Source: Chitinophaga oryzae (lineage in GTDB: Bacteria; Bacteroidota; Bacteroidia; Chitinophagales; Chitinophagaceae). Taken from it: DNA of 64,000 bases. Location of the stretch: NCBI RefSeq assembly GCF_012516375.2, contig NZ_CP051204.2, forward strand, positions 7,708,501-7,772,500, written 5' to 3'. Shown here piece by piece: positions 33,137 to 42,557 of the stretch. Within the stretch, counting starts at the first letter, position 1; every line of letters starts with the position of its first letter. The position numbers were made by a program, and so were the translations under genes. The notes beneath the pieces are model-generated. The model made no database searches, was not told where the DNA came from, and saw only the letters and a list, made by a program, of their open reading frames with translations.

Positions 33137-34090
33137 ATGGACCATCCGCAACAACATCAGGGCGGCGCCAAAGCGCTGCTGGCAAAATACCTTCAGGGCA
33201 ACGCCTCTCCTGCAGAAAAGGAGCAGGTGGAGTACTGGTACAGTACCCTCCGGGACCCTGCTTCATCTGCATTATCTCCCGAAGAACGGGCGGTATTGCA
33301 ACAATCAATACTGCAGCATGTCATCCGGCAAACATTGCCCGCAAAACCGCTTTATCGCCGGGCATGGCTGCGATATGCCGCGGCAATAGTATTCACCGCA
33401 GGTGTAGGCGGATGGCTCTACACCCGCTACCAGCCGGCCCATCCCGCCATCGTGCAAACAGGCGTGGGCGCTACCAGGCAGATCACTCTGCCGGACAGCA
33501 GTGAGGTGACGCTCAACGCCGGCAGTACCCTGCGCATAGCGGCGCACTTCGGCCGGCACAACAGAACGGTCACGCTGGACGGCGAAGCTTTCTTTGTGAT
33601 ACACCCCGATCCGGCGCACCCTTTCAGGGTGGAGCATGGCCCGCTGACCACCACGGTGCTGGGCACCGCTTTTAACGTCCGCAGCTATCCCGGCGGAGAA
33701 AACGCCACGGTGGCCGTTACCAGCGGAAAAGTACAGGTAGCGGCAGCGGGCAAAAATTATGTTCTGGCAAACAACGAGACCCTGCAATACAACAACAGAA
33801 GCGGCCTCGTCATCCAGGGCCATGAAGACACCACCCTGACAGGCCAGTGGCGGCATGCTATGCTGGACTTCAACAGCTGCACGCTGACAGACATGGTAGC
33901 GGAACTGCAACGGCAATATCCTGTCCGGATACAGCTGCACACCACCCCTACCGATACTGCCCATTACAATATCCGCTTCCGCAGGGAAAACATTCACAAC
34001 ATCCTCGATGTATTAACCGGTCTTACCGGTATTACCTATAAACAAGAAAATGGACAAATCATCATTTACAGTAAAACTTATGCACACTAG
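33137..34090 (+). CDS. FecR-family anti-sigma factor
   Basis: A 317-residue FecR protein. A short cytoplasmic domain (1-72) is followed by a transmembrane helix (AWLRYAAAIVFTAGVGGWLY, about 74-93). The periplasmic FecR domain (RQITLPDSSEVTLNAGSTLR, LDGEAFFVIHPDPAHPFRV, LGTAFNVRSYPGG) comes next, then a DUF4974-like C-terminus (SCTLTDMVAELQRQYPVRIQ). It is shorter than the FecR at 1447-2646 but has all parts. It would hold the upstream sigma factor inactive and read the STN domain of the SusC encoded 110 bases downstream. Confidence 0.93.
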   Translation: MDHPQQHQGGAKALLAKYLQGNASPAEKEQVEYWYSTLRDPASSALSPEERAVLQQSILQHVIRQTLPAKPLYRRAWLRYAAAIVFTAGVGGWLYTRYQPAHPAIVQTGVGATRQITLPDSSEVTLNAGSTLRIAAHFGRHNRTVTLDGEAFFVIHPDPAHPFRVEHGPLTTTVLGTAFNVRSYPGGENATVAVTSGKVQVAAAGKNYVLANNETLQYNNRSGLVIQGHEDTTLTGQWRHAMLDFNSCTLTDMVAELQRQYPVRIQLHTTPTDTAHYNIRFRRENIHNILDVLTGLTGITYKQENGQIIIYSKTYAH

Positions 34091-34200
34091 TCATTAGGTC
34101 AACAAAAAAACCGGAAGTGCTACCAACACCCCCGGCTTAGTTCCTGCGCCTGTTGGAAGGCACAGCATTTTTAACGAATCACATTAAAAACACTACAAAA

Positions 34201-37200
34201 ATGAGAAATTTTTACGCCGGTTGCGTCAAGCCGGTCAAAACTCTTTTTTCCTTAAAAATGAGACTAGCACTCTTCTTCGCGTTCCTTTCCACTTCTATGG
34301 CCTCCGCCGCGCACATAGAAGGCCAGTCCATGGAAAAGATCAGGGTCGACATCCGGGCGAAAGATCTGCCGATGAAAAATGTACTGCAGATGATCGAAAA
34401 ACAATCATCGCTCACCATCGGCTACGACATCAGCGCCATCCCTGCTGAAAGTAAGATCAGCTACGCGGCCAGCGGTAAAACCGTGGCCGTCGTGCTGAGG
34501 GAGCTGCTGAGCTCTTTCCCGGTCAATATTGTACAGGTGAATGACAAATACCTGCTGATACAGCCCAACGGCCGGCAGCAGGCGGTAAAGATCAGCGGCC
34601 GCATTACAGACGCTAAAACCCATGAGCCTTTACCAGGCGTCAGCATCAGTATCAAAGGCAGCTCCTCCGGCGCTCAGACAGACGTGGAAGGCCGCTTTTC
34701 GCTGGGCTTTCCGGCCGGTAAGGAAGAAATCACGCTGGCGGTTTACTTCGTGGGCTTTAAGAAGAAAGAAATAGCACTGAAGCGGGATAACTGCACCGGC
34801 CTCAATATCCAGCTGGAAGAAGACCGCCTGGGCCTCGATGAAGTAGTGGTAACAGGACAAGGCGTAGACATAGCCCGCCGCCGCCTGTCTTCCAACGTTG
34901 TCAGCATCGGCGCCCGTGACATAGAAGATGCACCCGCCACGCGGATCGACCAGTTACTGCAGTCACGCCTGCCCAACGCACAAATCAAGCTCACCGGCGG
35001 CCAGGCAGGCGCTACTTCCATCATACGCGCGAGAGGCGTTAACTCCGCCTTCGTGAACTCCACACCCATCATCTACGTGGACGGTGTGCGTATGGACAAT
35101 CTCAACACCGTGTCCGCACTCGGCGGTGGCAGCGCGCAGGGCGCCGCTATCAGCGCCATCTCCGACATCCCGATGGAGAATATTGAGAAGATAGAATACA
35201 TCAACGGCGGCGCCGCCACCACCCTCTACGGCTCTGATGCGGCCAACGGCGTTATCCAGATCTTCACGAAAAAAGGAGGAGCAGGCAATGTGGCGGTCAA
35301 CGCGGAAACACAAATGGGCATTGAAACACCCACTGCTGACTTCCTTCACTTCAAACGCACCAAAGACCTCCTGATGCAGAATGGCTTCTACCAGAAACAT
35401 CATATCGGCCTCAATGGCGGTCAGGATAAATTCGGCTACAGCTTCTCCGGCAACTATCTCAATACACAGGGCACCGAAATATTCGATCAGAACAGCAACC
35501 GTAAAATCGATTTCAGCACCGGCTTCCGGGCTGGCCTCGGAGAAAAAGTGACGTACGAAAGCTCCTTTACCTACGTCAACAATAAATACAAGCGTAACCG
35601 TAATGGTAACCAGGGCGGCTATACGGGGCTGTGGTTTACGGAGAGCGGCGCTTCCGCCATCACCGGACCGAAATTTAATCCGAATATCGACGATCTCTCC
35701 GATGCCGAATTCCAGAAAATGAAAGATTATGTCCGCGAAGCAGAACGTTTGCAGGACAACGATATCACCGTCAACCGTTTCCAGACATCCCAGTCGTTTA
35801 AATACCGTCCGCTGAAAAACCTCGTGTTTAAAGCTACCGGCGGTATCGACTATCGTGTTCAGAAAAACCAGGTGATCACCACCAACAAATACCTGTCTTT
35901 CACTACCGGCAACCCGGTAAAGGACCAGGGCAGCATCACCAACAACGATCGTAAATACCTCGGCATCACACTGGAGCTGAACGGACAGCACGAATGGAAA
36001 ACAGGCCAGTTCTCCTTCGTTACCACCGCCGGTACGCAGTTCTTCCGCAATGAAGATCAGCAGATAGCCTACAACGGCAGCAACATCCGCGATGGCGCCA
36101 GGAATATCAAAGACGCCGCCTCCAAAACCAGCGATGAGTTCTACCTGGAAGTGGTGAACTATGGTATCTACCTGCAGGAAAACATCGGGTTTAAAAATAA
36201 ACTGTTCCTTGATCTGGGTATCCGTGGTGATGGTAACCCCGCCTTTGGCCGAAACATCGGTATACAGTACTACCCCAAAGTTGGCTTCTCTTATATCCCA
36301 AGCGCAGAGCCCTGGTTCGCCCGTCTGGAACAGGTGCTGTCTTCCGCCAAAGTACGGGGCGGTTTTGGCATAGCGGGCAACCTGCCCACAGCCTTCGCCA
36401 ATGAAAGAACGATCGCTTTCCAGGGCTATAACAGCGATCAGGCAGCCTTCTTTGGTCAGCCGGGCAACGATAACCTGAAACCGGAGAAAACACAAACGCT
36501 GGAAGCCGGTATAGACCTGGGCTTTCTGAAAGACCGCCTGTTGATATCCGCCGGTTACTACCATGCGGTGACCAAAGATGCCCTTTTCTATGTGCCGCCA
36601 ACTCCGTCCACCGGTCAGTCGCTGTCACAGCTGTACAACGTCGGCAGGATACTGAACCGAGGCTGGGAACTGAGCATCACCGCTATCCCGGTAGACACCA
36701 AAGACTTTACCCTTCGCCTGAATGCTTCCGCCAATACGATGTACAATAATGTGGAAAGCGCCGGTGGCGTGGCGCCGTTTAACATCAACGGTTTCAGCGC
36801 CCGTACTATTCAGACGGTAGTACAGGAAGGATATCCCATCGGCTTCCTGCGCGGCAACTACGGCGTATTTGGCCCTGATGGCGTGTTACAGACCACCACT
36901 GCCCAGCAGAACCTCGGCACCACTATCCCGGACCTTTTCGGTAGCCTGGGCCTGAACCTGCGTTACAAACAATTTAATTTCTTCGTCAACGGTGATTATC
37001 AGAAAGGCGCTTATGCCAACTCCTTCGACCGCCAGTTCCGGTTTAACTATGGTGCGGGCACCGAAGGTATCCCACAGGCTGAAATCGATAAAAACAAGCG
37101 GAGCAACTGGCTGAACTTCACGAATATGTTCACCGAAAAAACCGATTACCTCAAGATCAGGATAATCGGCTGCAGCTACAGCTGGAAACCGGCGATGTTC

Positions 37201-37395
37201 AACAAAGTGATCAAATCCGCCACCGTAAGTTTCTCTGCCGTAAACCCGCTGAATTTCGCCGCCTCTTCCTTTGATCCGGAATCTACCATCAGCGGCAGCG
37301 CGCAGGGCCAGGGAGGCGCCACCACCGGCGGTATTTCCTATGCCACCTATTCCGCGCCGCGGCAGTTCTTAGGCACTTTACGTTTAAACTTCTAA
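34201..37395 (+). CDS. SusC/RagA-family TonB-dependent receptor with STN domain
   Basis: A 1064-residue transducer-type SusC. The ATG at 34201 is chosen; the frame extends to a TTG at 34153. A signal-like segment (MRLALFFAFLSTSMASAAH) is followed by an STN domain (about 45-115, IRAKDLPMKNVLQMIEKQSS). A CarboxypepD_reg domain follows (ISGRITDAKTHEPLPGVSIS), then the plug (DEVVVTGQGVDIARRRLSSN, IRARGVNSAF, GSDAANGVIQIFTKKG) and a barrel ending FLGTLRLNF. The STN domain plus the sigma/FecR genes directly upstream indicate substrate-responsive autoregulation. SusD follows after 11 bases and a phosphodiesterase completes the operon. The substrate is unknown; the phosphodiesterase hints at a phosphate-containing molecule. 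Confidence 0.96.
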   Translation: MRNFYAGCVKPVKTLFSLKMRLALFFAFLSTSMASAAHIEGQSMEKIRVDIRAKDLPMKNVLQMIEKQSSLTIGYDISAIPAESKISYAASGKTVAVVLRELLSSFPVNIVQVNDKYLLIQPNGRQQAVKISGRITDAKTHEPLPGVSISIKGSSSGAQTDVEGRFSLGFPAGKEEITLAVYFVGFKKKEIALKRDNCTGLNIQLEEDRLGLDEVVVTGQGVDIARRRLSSNVVSIGARDIEDAPATRIDQLLQSRLPNAQIKLTGGQAGATSIIRARGVNSAFVNSTPIIYVDGVRMDNLNTVSALGGGSAQGAAISAISDIPMENIEKIEYINGGAATTLYGSDAANGVIQIFTKKGGAGNVAVNAETQMGIETPTADFLHFKRTKDLLMQNGFYQKHHIGLNGGQDKFGYSFSGNYLNTQGTEIFDQNSNRKIDFSTGFRAGLGEKVTYESSFTYVNNKYKRNRNGNQGGYTGLWFTESGASAITGPKFNPNIDDLSDAEFQKMKDYVREAERLQDNDITVNRFQTSQSFKYRPLKNLVFKATGGIDYRVQKNQVITTNKYLSFTTGNPVKDQGSITNNDRKYLGITLELNGQHEWKTGQFSFVTTAGTQFFRNEDQQIAYNGSNIRDGARNIKDAASKTSDEFYLEVVNYGIYLQENIGFKNKLFLDLGIRGDGNPAFGRNIGIQYYPKVGFSYIPSAEPWFARLEQVLSSAKVRGGFGIAGNLPTAFANERTIAFQGYNSDQAAFFGQPGNDNLKPEKTQTLEAGIDLGFLKDRLLISAGYYHAVTKDALFYVPPTPSTGQSLSQLYNVGRILNRGWELSITAIPVDTKDFTLRLNASANTMYNNVESAGGVAPFNINGFSARTIQTVVQEGYPIGFLRGNYGVFGPDGVLQTTTAQQNLGTTIPDLFGSLGLNLRYKQFNFFVNGDYQKGAYANSFDRQFRFNYGAGTEGIPQAEIDKNKRSNWLNFTNMFTEKTDYLKIRIIGCSYSWKPAMFNKVIKSATVSFSAVNPLNFAASSFDPESTISGSAQGQGGATTGGISYATYSAPRQFLGTLRLNF

Positions 37396-37406
37396 ACCTG
37401 TCAATC

Positions 37407-38828
37407 ATGAAAAAAAGATATATCACCGCTGCCCTGTTTGCAGGTATGCTCGCTATGGACAGCTGTTCCGTATTAAATCCGAACGTTACAGAACCGGTGT
37501 TCCTGGAAAACCCCAATGCCGCCGCCAGCTGGGTGACCGGCTTGCGCAGGCAGCTGGCGCTGACAATGAACCAGGTGGTAGTGTCCACAGAACTGGTGTC
37601 TGACAACTATTACAACAACCGCACGCTGAGCAGTAAAGTATTTGACATTCCGCAGATCGATTATTTCGATCTTGATGTCAACAACCTGCAGATACAGGTA
37701 CAGCGCCTGCGGGAGATGTCCGAGTATGGCCTTAACAAAGTGTTGCCCGCCGACCCTGCCGCCACCGCAGCAGATTCCGCAGAAGTATATTTCAGCAGCG
37801 CCTTTGCACATATGCTCAGCGGGGAGTTGTTCGTAGCGCTTCCGGGCAGCGCGGGCGGCCCTGTATTAACGCCGGTGGAACATCTGCAGAAGGCAGTGCG
37901 CCAGCTGGACCAGGCGATCGCTTTAAGTAAAAACGCGGCAGAAACGGCCGCCTATACGCTGCTCAAGGCAAGAGCCTACTACGCGCTCGGCGACGCAGCC
38001 AATGCCGCCAAATTCGCCGCCGCCGCTATCAGCAATAACGGCACGTTGCTGCGCCAGGTGAAATATGATGGTGTGAACAACATCCCCAACGACATGCAAA
38101 CCTACCTCTTCTCTTCTACCAACAATGAGTTTGCGCCATTGCCCCGGCTGGACTTCCTGGACCCGAAATATTTCCACACCGGCCTGGCAGCCAATGATCA
38201 GAAGCCTGTGACCATCGTTAAAGCAGAAGAAAGCTGGCTGATACTTGCAGAAACACAGATCGCCGCCGGCAACCTCACAGAAGGCCGTCATTCACTGCAA
38301 CAGCTGTTACAACTGGTGGCCAACCGCCCGGCAGTGATGGTGGATGATAAAAAAGAAACCCGCAATGGAGGCAACCGCACCGATTACCCGCTGAAAGCAG
38401 TACAGGTAAAGTTCGATGCTAACGACGCCCCGCGCAGCAACTATGTGCTGGACAGGCAGGCAGGTAACATTAAAGTATATACGGTGTCCGGCACGATGGT
38501 AACAGGGGCAGACCTGGATGCCGCCATCACGGAAGACCAGCTGTTGTACATGCTCTACCGGCTGCGGCAGGAAATTTTTATTGCAGAAGGCAGGAGGATG
38601 ACCGATCTGGGTATCAAATTCCCGGTGTCGCAAACCGAGCAGCTCAACAATCCGAACGTAAAACCGGAGCACCTGAAAGCGCAGATCCCGTCCTTTATCC
38701 CGCTGGGCCGCGGCATGGACCATTTCACCTATGATAAAACCAATGGCGTTGTTACCATGAAGTTCGACATGAATGCCGTGCTGGTAAAGAATAAACACGC
38801 CAAAGAAATTTTCCCCTTCATTCCTTAA
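37407..38828 (+). CDS. SusD/RagB-family outer-membrane lipoprotein
   Basis: A 473-residue SusD-like lipoprotein. The N-terminus MKKRYITAALFAGMLAMDSC ends with a lipobox cysteine followed by SVLNPNVTEPVFLENP. The helical core includes AFAHMLSGELFVALPGSAGG, TAAYTLLKARAYYALGDAAN and SWLILAETQIAAGNLTEGRH. Near the C-terminus RLRQEIFIAEGRRMTDLGIK corresponds to the ER--E---EG-R--DL signature of SusD. The residues around SCSVLNP match the SusD partner of large STN-type SusC receptors. It is co-transcribed with SusC (11 bases upstream) and the phosphodiesterase (11 bases downstream). Confidence 0.92.
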   Translation: MKKRYITAALFAGMLAMDSCSVLNPNVTEPVFLENPNAAASWVTGLRRQLALTMNQVVVSTELVSDNYYNNRTLSSKVFDIPQIDYFDLDVNNLQIQVQRLREMSEYGLNKVLPADPAATAADSAEVYFSSAFAHMLSGELFVALPGSAGGPVLTPVEHLQKAVRQLDQAIALSKNAAETAAYTLLKARAYYALGDAANAAKFAAAAISNNGTLLRQVKYDGVNNIPNDMQTYLFSSTNNEFAPLPRLDFLDPKYFHTGLAANDQKPVTIVKAEESWLILAETQIAAGNLTEGRHSLQQLLQLVANRPAVMVDDKKETRNGGNRTDYPLKAVQVKFDANDAPRSNYVLDRQAGNIKVYTVSGTMVTGADLDAAITEDQLLYMLYRLRQEIFIAEGRRMTDLGIKFPVSQTEQLNNPNVKPEHLKAQIPSFIPLGRGMDHFTYDKTNGVVTMKFDMNAVLVKNKHAKEIFPFIP

Positions 38829-38839
38829 AAGCTATCATC

Positions 38840-40183
38840 ATGAAAAAAATATTCTTCTTCGTAGCTACTTTACTGTTAACGTTCACCGGCATCATGGCGC
38901 AACAGGCCAAATACGTGGTGCTGATCAGCATTGACGGTTTCCGTCCTGATTTTTACCTCGACCGCTCCTGGCCGGCGCCCAATATGCAACGGATGAAAGA
39001 GAAAGGCGTACACGCCACCGGTGTAACAGGCATCTTCCCGACCATCACCTATCCATCCCATACCACCCTTATCACGGGCGTAAAGCCCGCCAGGCACGGC
39101 ATCTGGTACAATACCCCCTTCGAACCCGAAGGGGCCAGCGGCCGCTGGTATTCTGAGACCAGTCATATCAAGGCGGAAACGCTCTGGGACGCCGTGGGCA
39201 AAGCCGGGATGACTTCTGCGTCCGTATCCTGGCCGGTGTCTGTCGGCGCCCCGATAACTTACAACATCCCGGAGACCTTCTCCCTGAGCAACCCGGGTGA
39301 CCGCAGAGCGCCTACCAGCGAGCAGTCCACCCCCAAAGGCCTCTTCGAGGAAGTGCAAAAGAATGCCACCGGCGAGTTACAGTCCACCGACATGAACCTG
39401 CGCTACCTCGGTATGAATGAAACGCTCAGCCGCATGGCCGCCTACCTGGTCCGTCGCTATAAGCCCAACCTGCTGACCGTACACCTGCCCTGCACCGATG
39501 AAGTACAGCACCGCGAAGGACGGGAAGGTAACGCCGTAGCCACCGCGGTGGCTTCCGCCGACCACGGCATCGGCACCATCCTCGAAGCCATCGAAAAAGC
39601 CGGTATCAGCGACAGCACCGCTATCATCATCACCGGCGACCATGGCTTCGTGGACATCCATACTTCCCTGTCGCCCAACGTGTGGCTGGCACAAAAAGGC
39701 CTGGCCGGCACCAAAGAAAATCCGGGCAGCTGGAAAGCGCTGTTCCACAGCGGCGGCGGGTCCACCTTCCTCAAACTGAAAGATAAAAACGATCAGAAAA
39801 CACTGCAGCAGGTAAAAGCCATGCTGAACGAACTGCCAGAAGGCATCCGTAAACAGTTTCGCGTGATAGAACAGCCTGCGCTGGCAAAGACAGGCGCCGA
39901 CCCTGACGCCATGCTGGCACTCACCGCCGTGCAGGGCATCGCCTTCTCCGGCAACAAAGAAGGAGAAGCGGTAAAAAAAGCCCGTGGCGGCGCACACGGC
40001 TACTTCCCCGATTTCAGGGAGATACAGACCGGCTTTATCGCCTATGGCGCCGGACTGGGAGAACATATAACCGTTCCCGTGATAGAACTGACAGATGTGG
40101 CGCCGCTGGTGGCCAAATTATTGGGGATTCCGCTGAAAGAGGCAGATGGGATGGTATATCCCGGGGTGATGAAAAGCAGATAA
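38840..40183 (+). CDS. Secreted nucleotide pyrophosphatase/phosphodiesterase (alkaline phosphatase superfamily)
   Basis: A 447-residue secreted enzyme of the NPP branch of the alkaline-phosphatase superfamily. A signal peptide (MKKIFFFVATLLLTFTGIMA) precedes the first metal ligand Asp32 in ISIDGFRPD. The nucleophile Thr75 is in TYPSHTTLITG. PCTDEVQH, ITGDHGFVD and GGAHGYFPDF provide the remaining zinc ligands, so both metal sites look complete. NPPs cleave nucleotide pyrophosphate or phosphodiester bonds, and some cleave lysophospholipids. As the last gene of the sigma/FecR/SusC/SusD operon, it probably processes the substrate that SusC imports, possibly a phosphodiester- or nucleotide-containing glycan (inference). 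Terminator at 40208-40234. Confidence 0.92.
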   Translation: MKKIFFFVATLLLTFTGIMAQQAKYVVLISIDGFRPDFYLDRSWPAPNMQRMKEKGVHATGVTGIFPTITYPSHTTLITGVKPARHGIWYNTPFEPEGASGRWYSETSHIKAETLWDAVGKAGMTSASVSWPVSVGAPITYNIPETFSLSNPGDRRAPTSEQSTPKGLFEEVQKNATGELQSTDMNLRYLGMNETLSRMAAYLVRRYKPNLLTVHLPCTDEVQHREGREGNAVATAVASADHGIGTILEAIEKAGISDSTAIIITGDHGFVDIHTSLSPNVWLAQKGLAGTKENPGSWKALFHSGGGSTFLKLKDKNDQKTLQQVKAMLNELPEGIRKQFRVIEQPALAKTGADPDAMLALTAVQGIAFSGNKEGEAVKKARGGAHGYFPDFREIQTGFIAYGAGLGEHITVPVIELTDVAPLVAKLLGIPLKEADGMVYPGVMKSR

Positions 40184-40207
40184 CGTCTTTACAACAGCAC
40201 ATCAAAA

Positions 40208-40234
40208 AGAGAGAAGGTCAATAACCTTCTCTCT
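40208..40234 (+). terminator. Rho-independent terminator of the SusCD-phosphodiesterase operon
   Basis: Arms AGAGAGAAGGT and ACCTTCTCTCT are perfect, the loop is 5 bases and a run of T follows. Confidence 0.92.
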
Positions 40235-40583
40235 TTTTTTATTATAGACAACTGATTAGGACTTCTACTGATCATTACATATGATATATCAGGCAAAAAT
40301 TATGTTATTGATTAGTTAATCATTTTTATACAATTTTTATCTGCTAACAGGCATGCAATTACAAGTTGAAAAAAAATTTACTCCGGTTAAACCGTCCGAT
40401 TAAACCTCACGTATCTAGTATATCACAAGAATTTTTTTTATGCAGAAACCAAGATCAACCATTCTTACAGATGAGGGACCTATGATAAAACATAGACCAA
40501 AGGGATGTTACAATCGAATGTAAAAGATTGTAAATCGTCCGGGTATCATTTTTTTCATTGTTTTATCCCGTAGCATTAATACT
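40235..40583. other. AT-rich intergenic region upstream of the TTG-start sigma gene
   Basis: About 350 bases with no convincing gene. A 27-codon frame at 40440-40523 exists, but nothing in it looks conserved. The stretch is much more AT-rich than the operon before it and should hold the promoter of the sigma gene at 40584, although I see no clear -33/-7 pair. Confidence 0.5.
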
Positions 40584-41129
40584 TTGAAAAATTCAAACAA
40601 CACACCAAAACACCCATTTGCTTCCCTGGAAGACAAAGCGCTGGGCGCGGCATTTGACTCCCTTTATGACCAGTATTCAGGAGCCCTTTTTAAAGCAATA
40701 TTGGATAAAGTATCCGACCAGCAAATAGCAGAAGACGTGTTACAGGAGACGGCGCTGAAAGTTTGGAAATCTATGGGGCAATATGATGCCGAAAAAGGCC
40801 GCCTGTATACCTGGCTCCACCGGATTGCTGTAAATACCGCGCTGGATAGCATTCGGCAAAAAAACAAGAAAAAAAACAGGAAAAACAAGAAGGAAAACGA
40901 ACCATTGAGCATAGAAAATGTATTAGTTATGCCTGAGATTAAAGACGAAATGGGAATCCGAAAAATGGTATCATCCCTGGATGAAAAGCACAGGGCACCA
41001 ATAGAATTATTCTATTTTCAGGGCTATACACAGGAAGCAATCGCAAAAAAATTAAACATTCCCCTTGGGACCATAAAGTCCAGGCTGCGCAGCGCGCTGA
41101 AAAAATTGTCAAAAGTGCTTACGAGATAA
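40584..41129 (+). CDS. RNA polymerase ECF sigma factor with Lys-rich linker
   Basis: A 181-residue ECF sigma factor. Sigma-2 covers about residues 20-90 (FDSLYDQYSGALFKAILDKV, AEDVLQETALKVWKSMGQYD, LYTWLHRIAVNTALD). A very basic linker follows (RQKNKKKNRKNKKENE, about 92-107), then sigma-4 with the helix-turn-helix YTQEAIAKKLNIPLGTIKSR. This type normally pairs with a RskA-like membrane anti-sigma factor, not FecR. No ATG lies upstream of the conserved start, so TTG at 40584 appears to be the initiation codon. The minimal anti-sigma gene begins two bases after its stop, indicating translational coupling. Confidence 0.88.
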   Translation: MKNSNNTPKHPFASLEDKALGAAFDSLYDQYSGALFKAILDKVSDQQIAEDVLQETALKVWKSMGQYDAEKGRLYTWLHRIAVNTALDSIRQKNKKKNRKNKKENEPLSIENVLVMPEIKDEMGIRKMVSSLDEKHRAPIELFYFQGYTQEAIAKKLNIPLGTIKSRLRSALKKLSKVLTR

Positions 41130-41131
41130 CA

Positions 41132-41389
41132 TTGAACCTCCAATCATACATATCAAGCGGAATTATAGAACGCTATCTTATCGGGCTGGCAACAGCGGAG
41201 GCGGAAGCTGAAATAGAACAGCTCAGGAAGCTTTATCCGGAGCTGGAGCTGACTATTGCCCAAATAGAACTTGAGTTTGAAAACCGTATGCTGCTCGAGG
41301 CCGTAGCTCCTCCGGAAAGACTCAAAATTGAAATTCTCCGGAGAATTATGCATGAAGAGAAGCAGCGATGCTGCCATCACAAAGTTTAA
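41132..41389 (+). CDS. Minimal anti-sigma factor (N-terminal domain only)
   Basis: An 85-residue protein that begins NLQSYISSGIIERYLIGLAT and continues with AEAEIEQLRKLYPELELTIA. This is the N-terminal sigma-binding region typical of Bacteroidota RskA-like anti-sigma factors. Those proteins are usually over 200 residues, with a membrane helix and a C-terminal RskA domain; here the frame stops after MHEEKQRCCHHKV, and no continuation is visible in the following 200 bases. It would therefore be a soluble anti-sigma factor, or a decayed one. It starts with TTG two bases after the sigma stop, which implies coupled translation. The terminal Cys-Cys-His-His is notable as a possible metal or redox site (speculative). 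Confidence 0.7.
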   Translation: MNLQSYISSGIIERYLIGLATAEAEAEIEQLRKLYPELELTIAQIELEFENRMLLEAVAPPERLKIEILRRIMHEEKQRCCHHKV

Positions 41390-41592
41390 TGCCCTTTCCT
41401 GTATTCGGTAACTCCCTGTCTCCCTCCGCCAATAATGTTATTCCGGCAAGGGGCATTGCCGTCCCCCTCTGGTAGATGAGCCTGGGTTAAGAATGTGATT
41501 ATTCCGGGAAAAAGTTTATTTTACACACCAGTCTCTGCCTGCTGTGTGAAAAAGTTAACCTGTTGCGATAGTTTATCCTAACGATACTAAAT

Positions 41593-42513
41593 ATGAGATC
41601 AACTGTTTTAATACTTATTGCTGTTATGACATTCCTATCTTGCTCAGACTTCGGTTCCAGGTCACGGAAAAAAGTAAACAGAAGCGAATATCCGCCGGAT
41701 AAAATGTTCAGCGGTGATCAATTACTGGTTGCGCAAAAAATGTTCGATGGTGATCTCAAGGGGATGGAGCAAGTCATTAAAACCAAACAGCTGAATCCCG
41801 ACAAACTGGCGGAAAAAACCGGGTACACGCTTCTGATGTATGCTTCTCTTATCGAGGACCTGCATGCTATGAAAAAACTGCTGGAGCTGGGCGCTGATCC
41901 CAATGTTGTAAGCTCGTACAAGGGATATGACACCCCTTTGGGACATGCTGTCGCGCTTAATCACTACGATATGCTGCAACTGCTTTTCAGCTATAAGGCC
42001 AATCCGAATCCCGCTATAGGAGATTCTCCGCTGTGTGATGCGATGATGCTGGGAGGTTCTGAACATACAGAACGAAAGATGATTGACTACCTGCTTGGTC
42101 AGGGCGCTGATATCAATCACATCTCCTATGGCGGAAGCAATATTATGGAAGCTGCTATCAGAGACGACCTGGAGCTCGCTTCCTACTTCCTGGAGAAAGG
42201 CGGAAATCCCGTCATCGCCGGCACCGGCCTCTGTCCGATGGCAGGTTATATCGAATACAAGGAAAAACAAAAAAAGGACCGCCATTTACCGGAAAGTCCT
42301 TACTATGAAAAGCTGGCAGCCATCAGGAAAATCCTTGTTGATAAATTCCAGGTACAGTTCCCCGTTAAAAAGGATACGATTGCTGAAGCAGCACTCAGGA
42401 TCAGGCTGTACGAAAAATTAAGTCCACGGGACAAAGTGTCCGTCAATTTCAATAGAAATTATGGTGAAACGCTTTATAAGGCTGATCTGGCACGCATAAA
42501 TGAGCAAAAATAG
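41593..42513 (+). CDS. Ankyrin-repeat lipoprotein
   Basis: A 306-residue protein with a lipoprotein signal (MRSTVLILIAVMTFLSC, lipobox cysteine 17) and about five ankyrin-like repeats between residues 55 and 210: KLAEKTGYTLLMYASLIEDL HAMKKLLELGADPNVV, DTPLGHAVALNHYDMLQLLF, and MIDYLLGQGADINHISYGGS NIMEAAIRDDLELASYFLEK GG. A basic C-terminal region follows. It is anchored in the envelope, probably the periplasmic face of the inner or outer membrane, and should bind another protein. It lies 203 bases after the minimal anti-sigma gene; whether it belongs to that transcript is unclear. Function unknown. Confidence 0.87.
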   Translation: MRSTVLILIAVMTFLSCSDFGSRSRKKVNRSEYPPDKMFSGDQLLVAQKMFDGDLKGMEQVIKTKQLNPDKLAEKTGYTLLMYASLIEDLHAMKKLLELGADPNVVSSYKGYDTPLGHAVALNHYDMLQLLFSYKANPNPAIGDSPLCDAMMLGGSEHTERKMIDYLLGQGADINHISYGGSNIMEAAIRDDLELASYFLEKGGNPVIAGTGLCPMAGYIEYKEKQKKDRHLPESPYYEKLAAIRKILVDKFQVQFPVKKDTIAEAALRIRLYEKLSPRDKVSVNFNRNYGETLYKADLARINEQK

Positions 42514-42557
42514 CTATCGCCGGCACGGACCAATCCGGCAATAGCCGGCAGCAGTCG

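Noticed and set aside
34963..36564. 533-codon frame on the minus strand
   Set aside because: Antisense to the STN-type SusC gene and without recognisable motifs.
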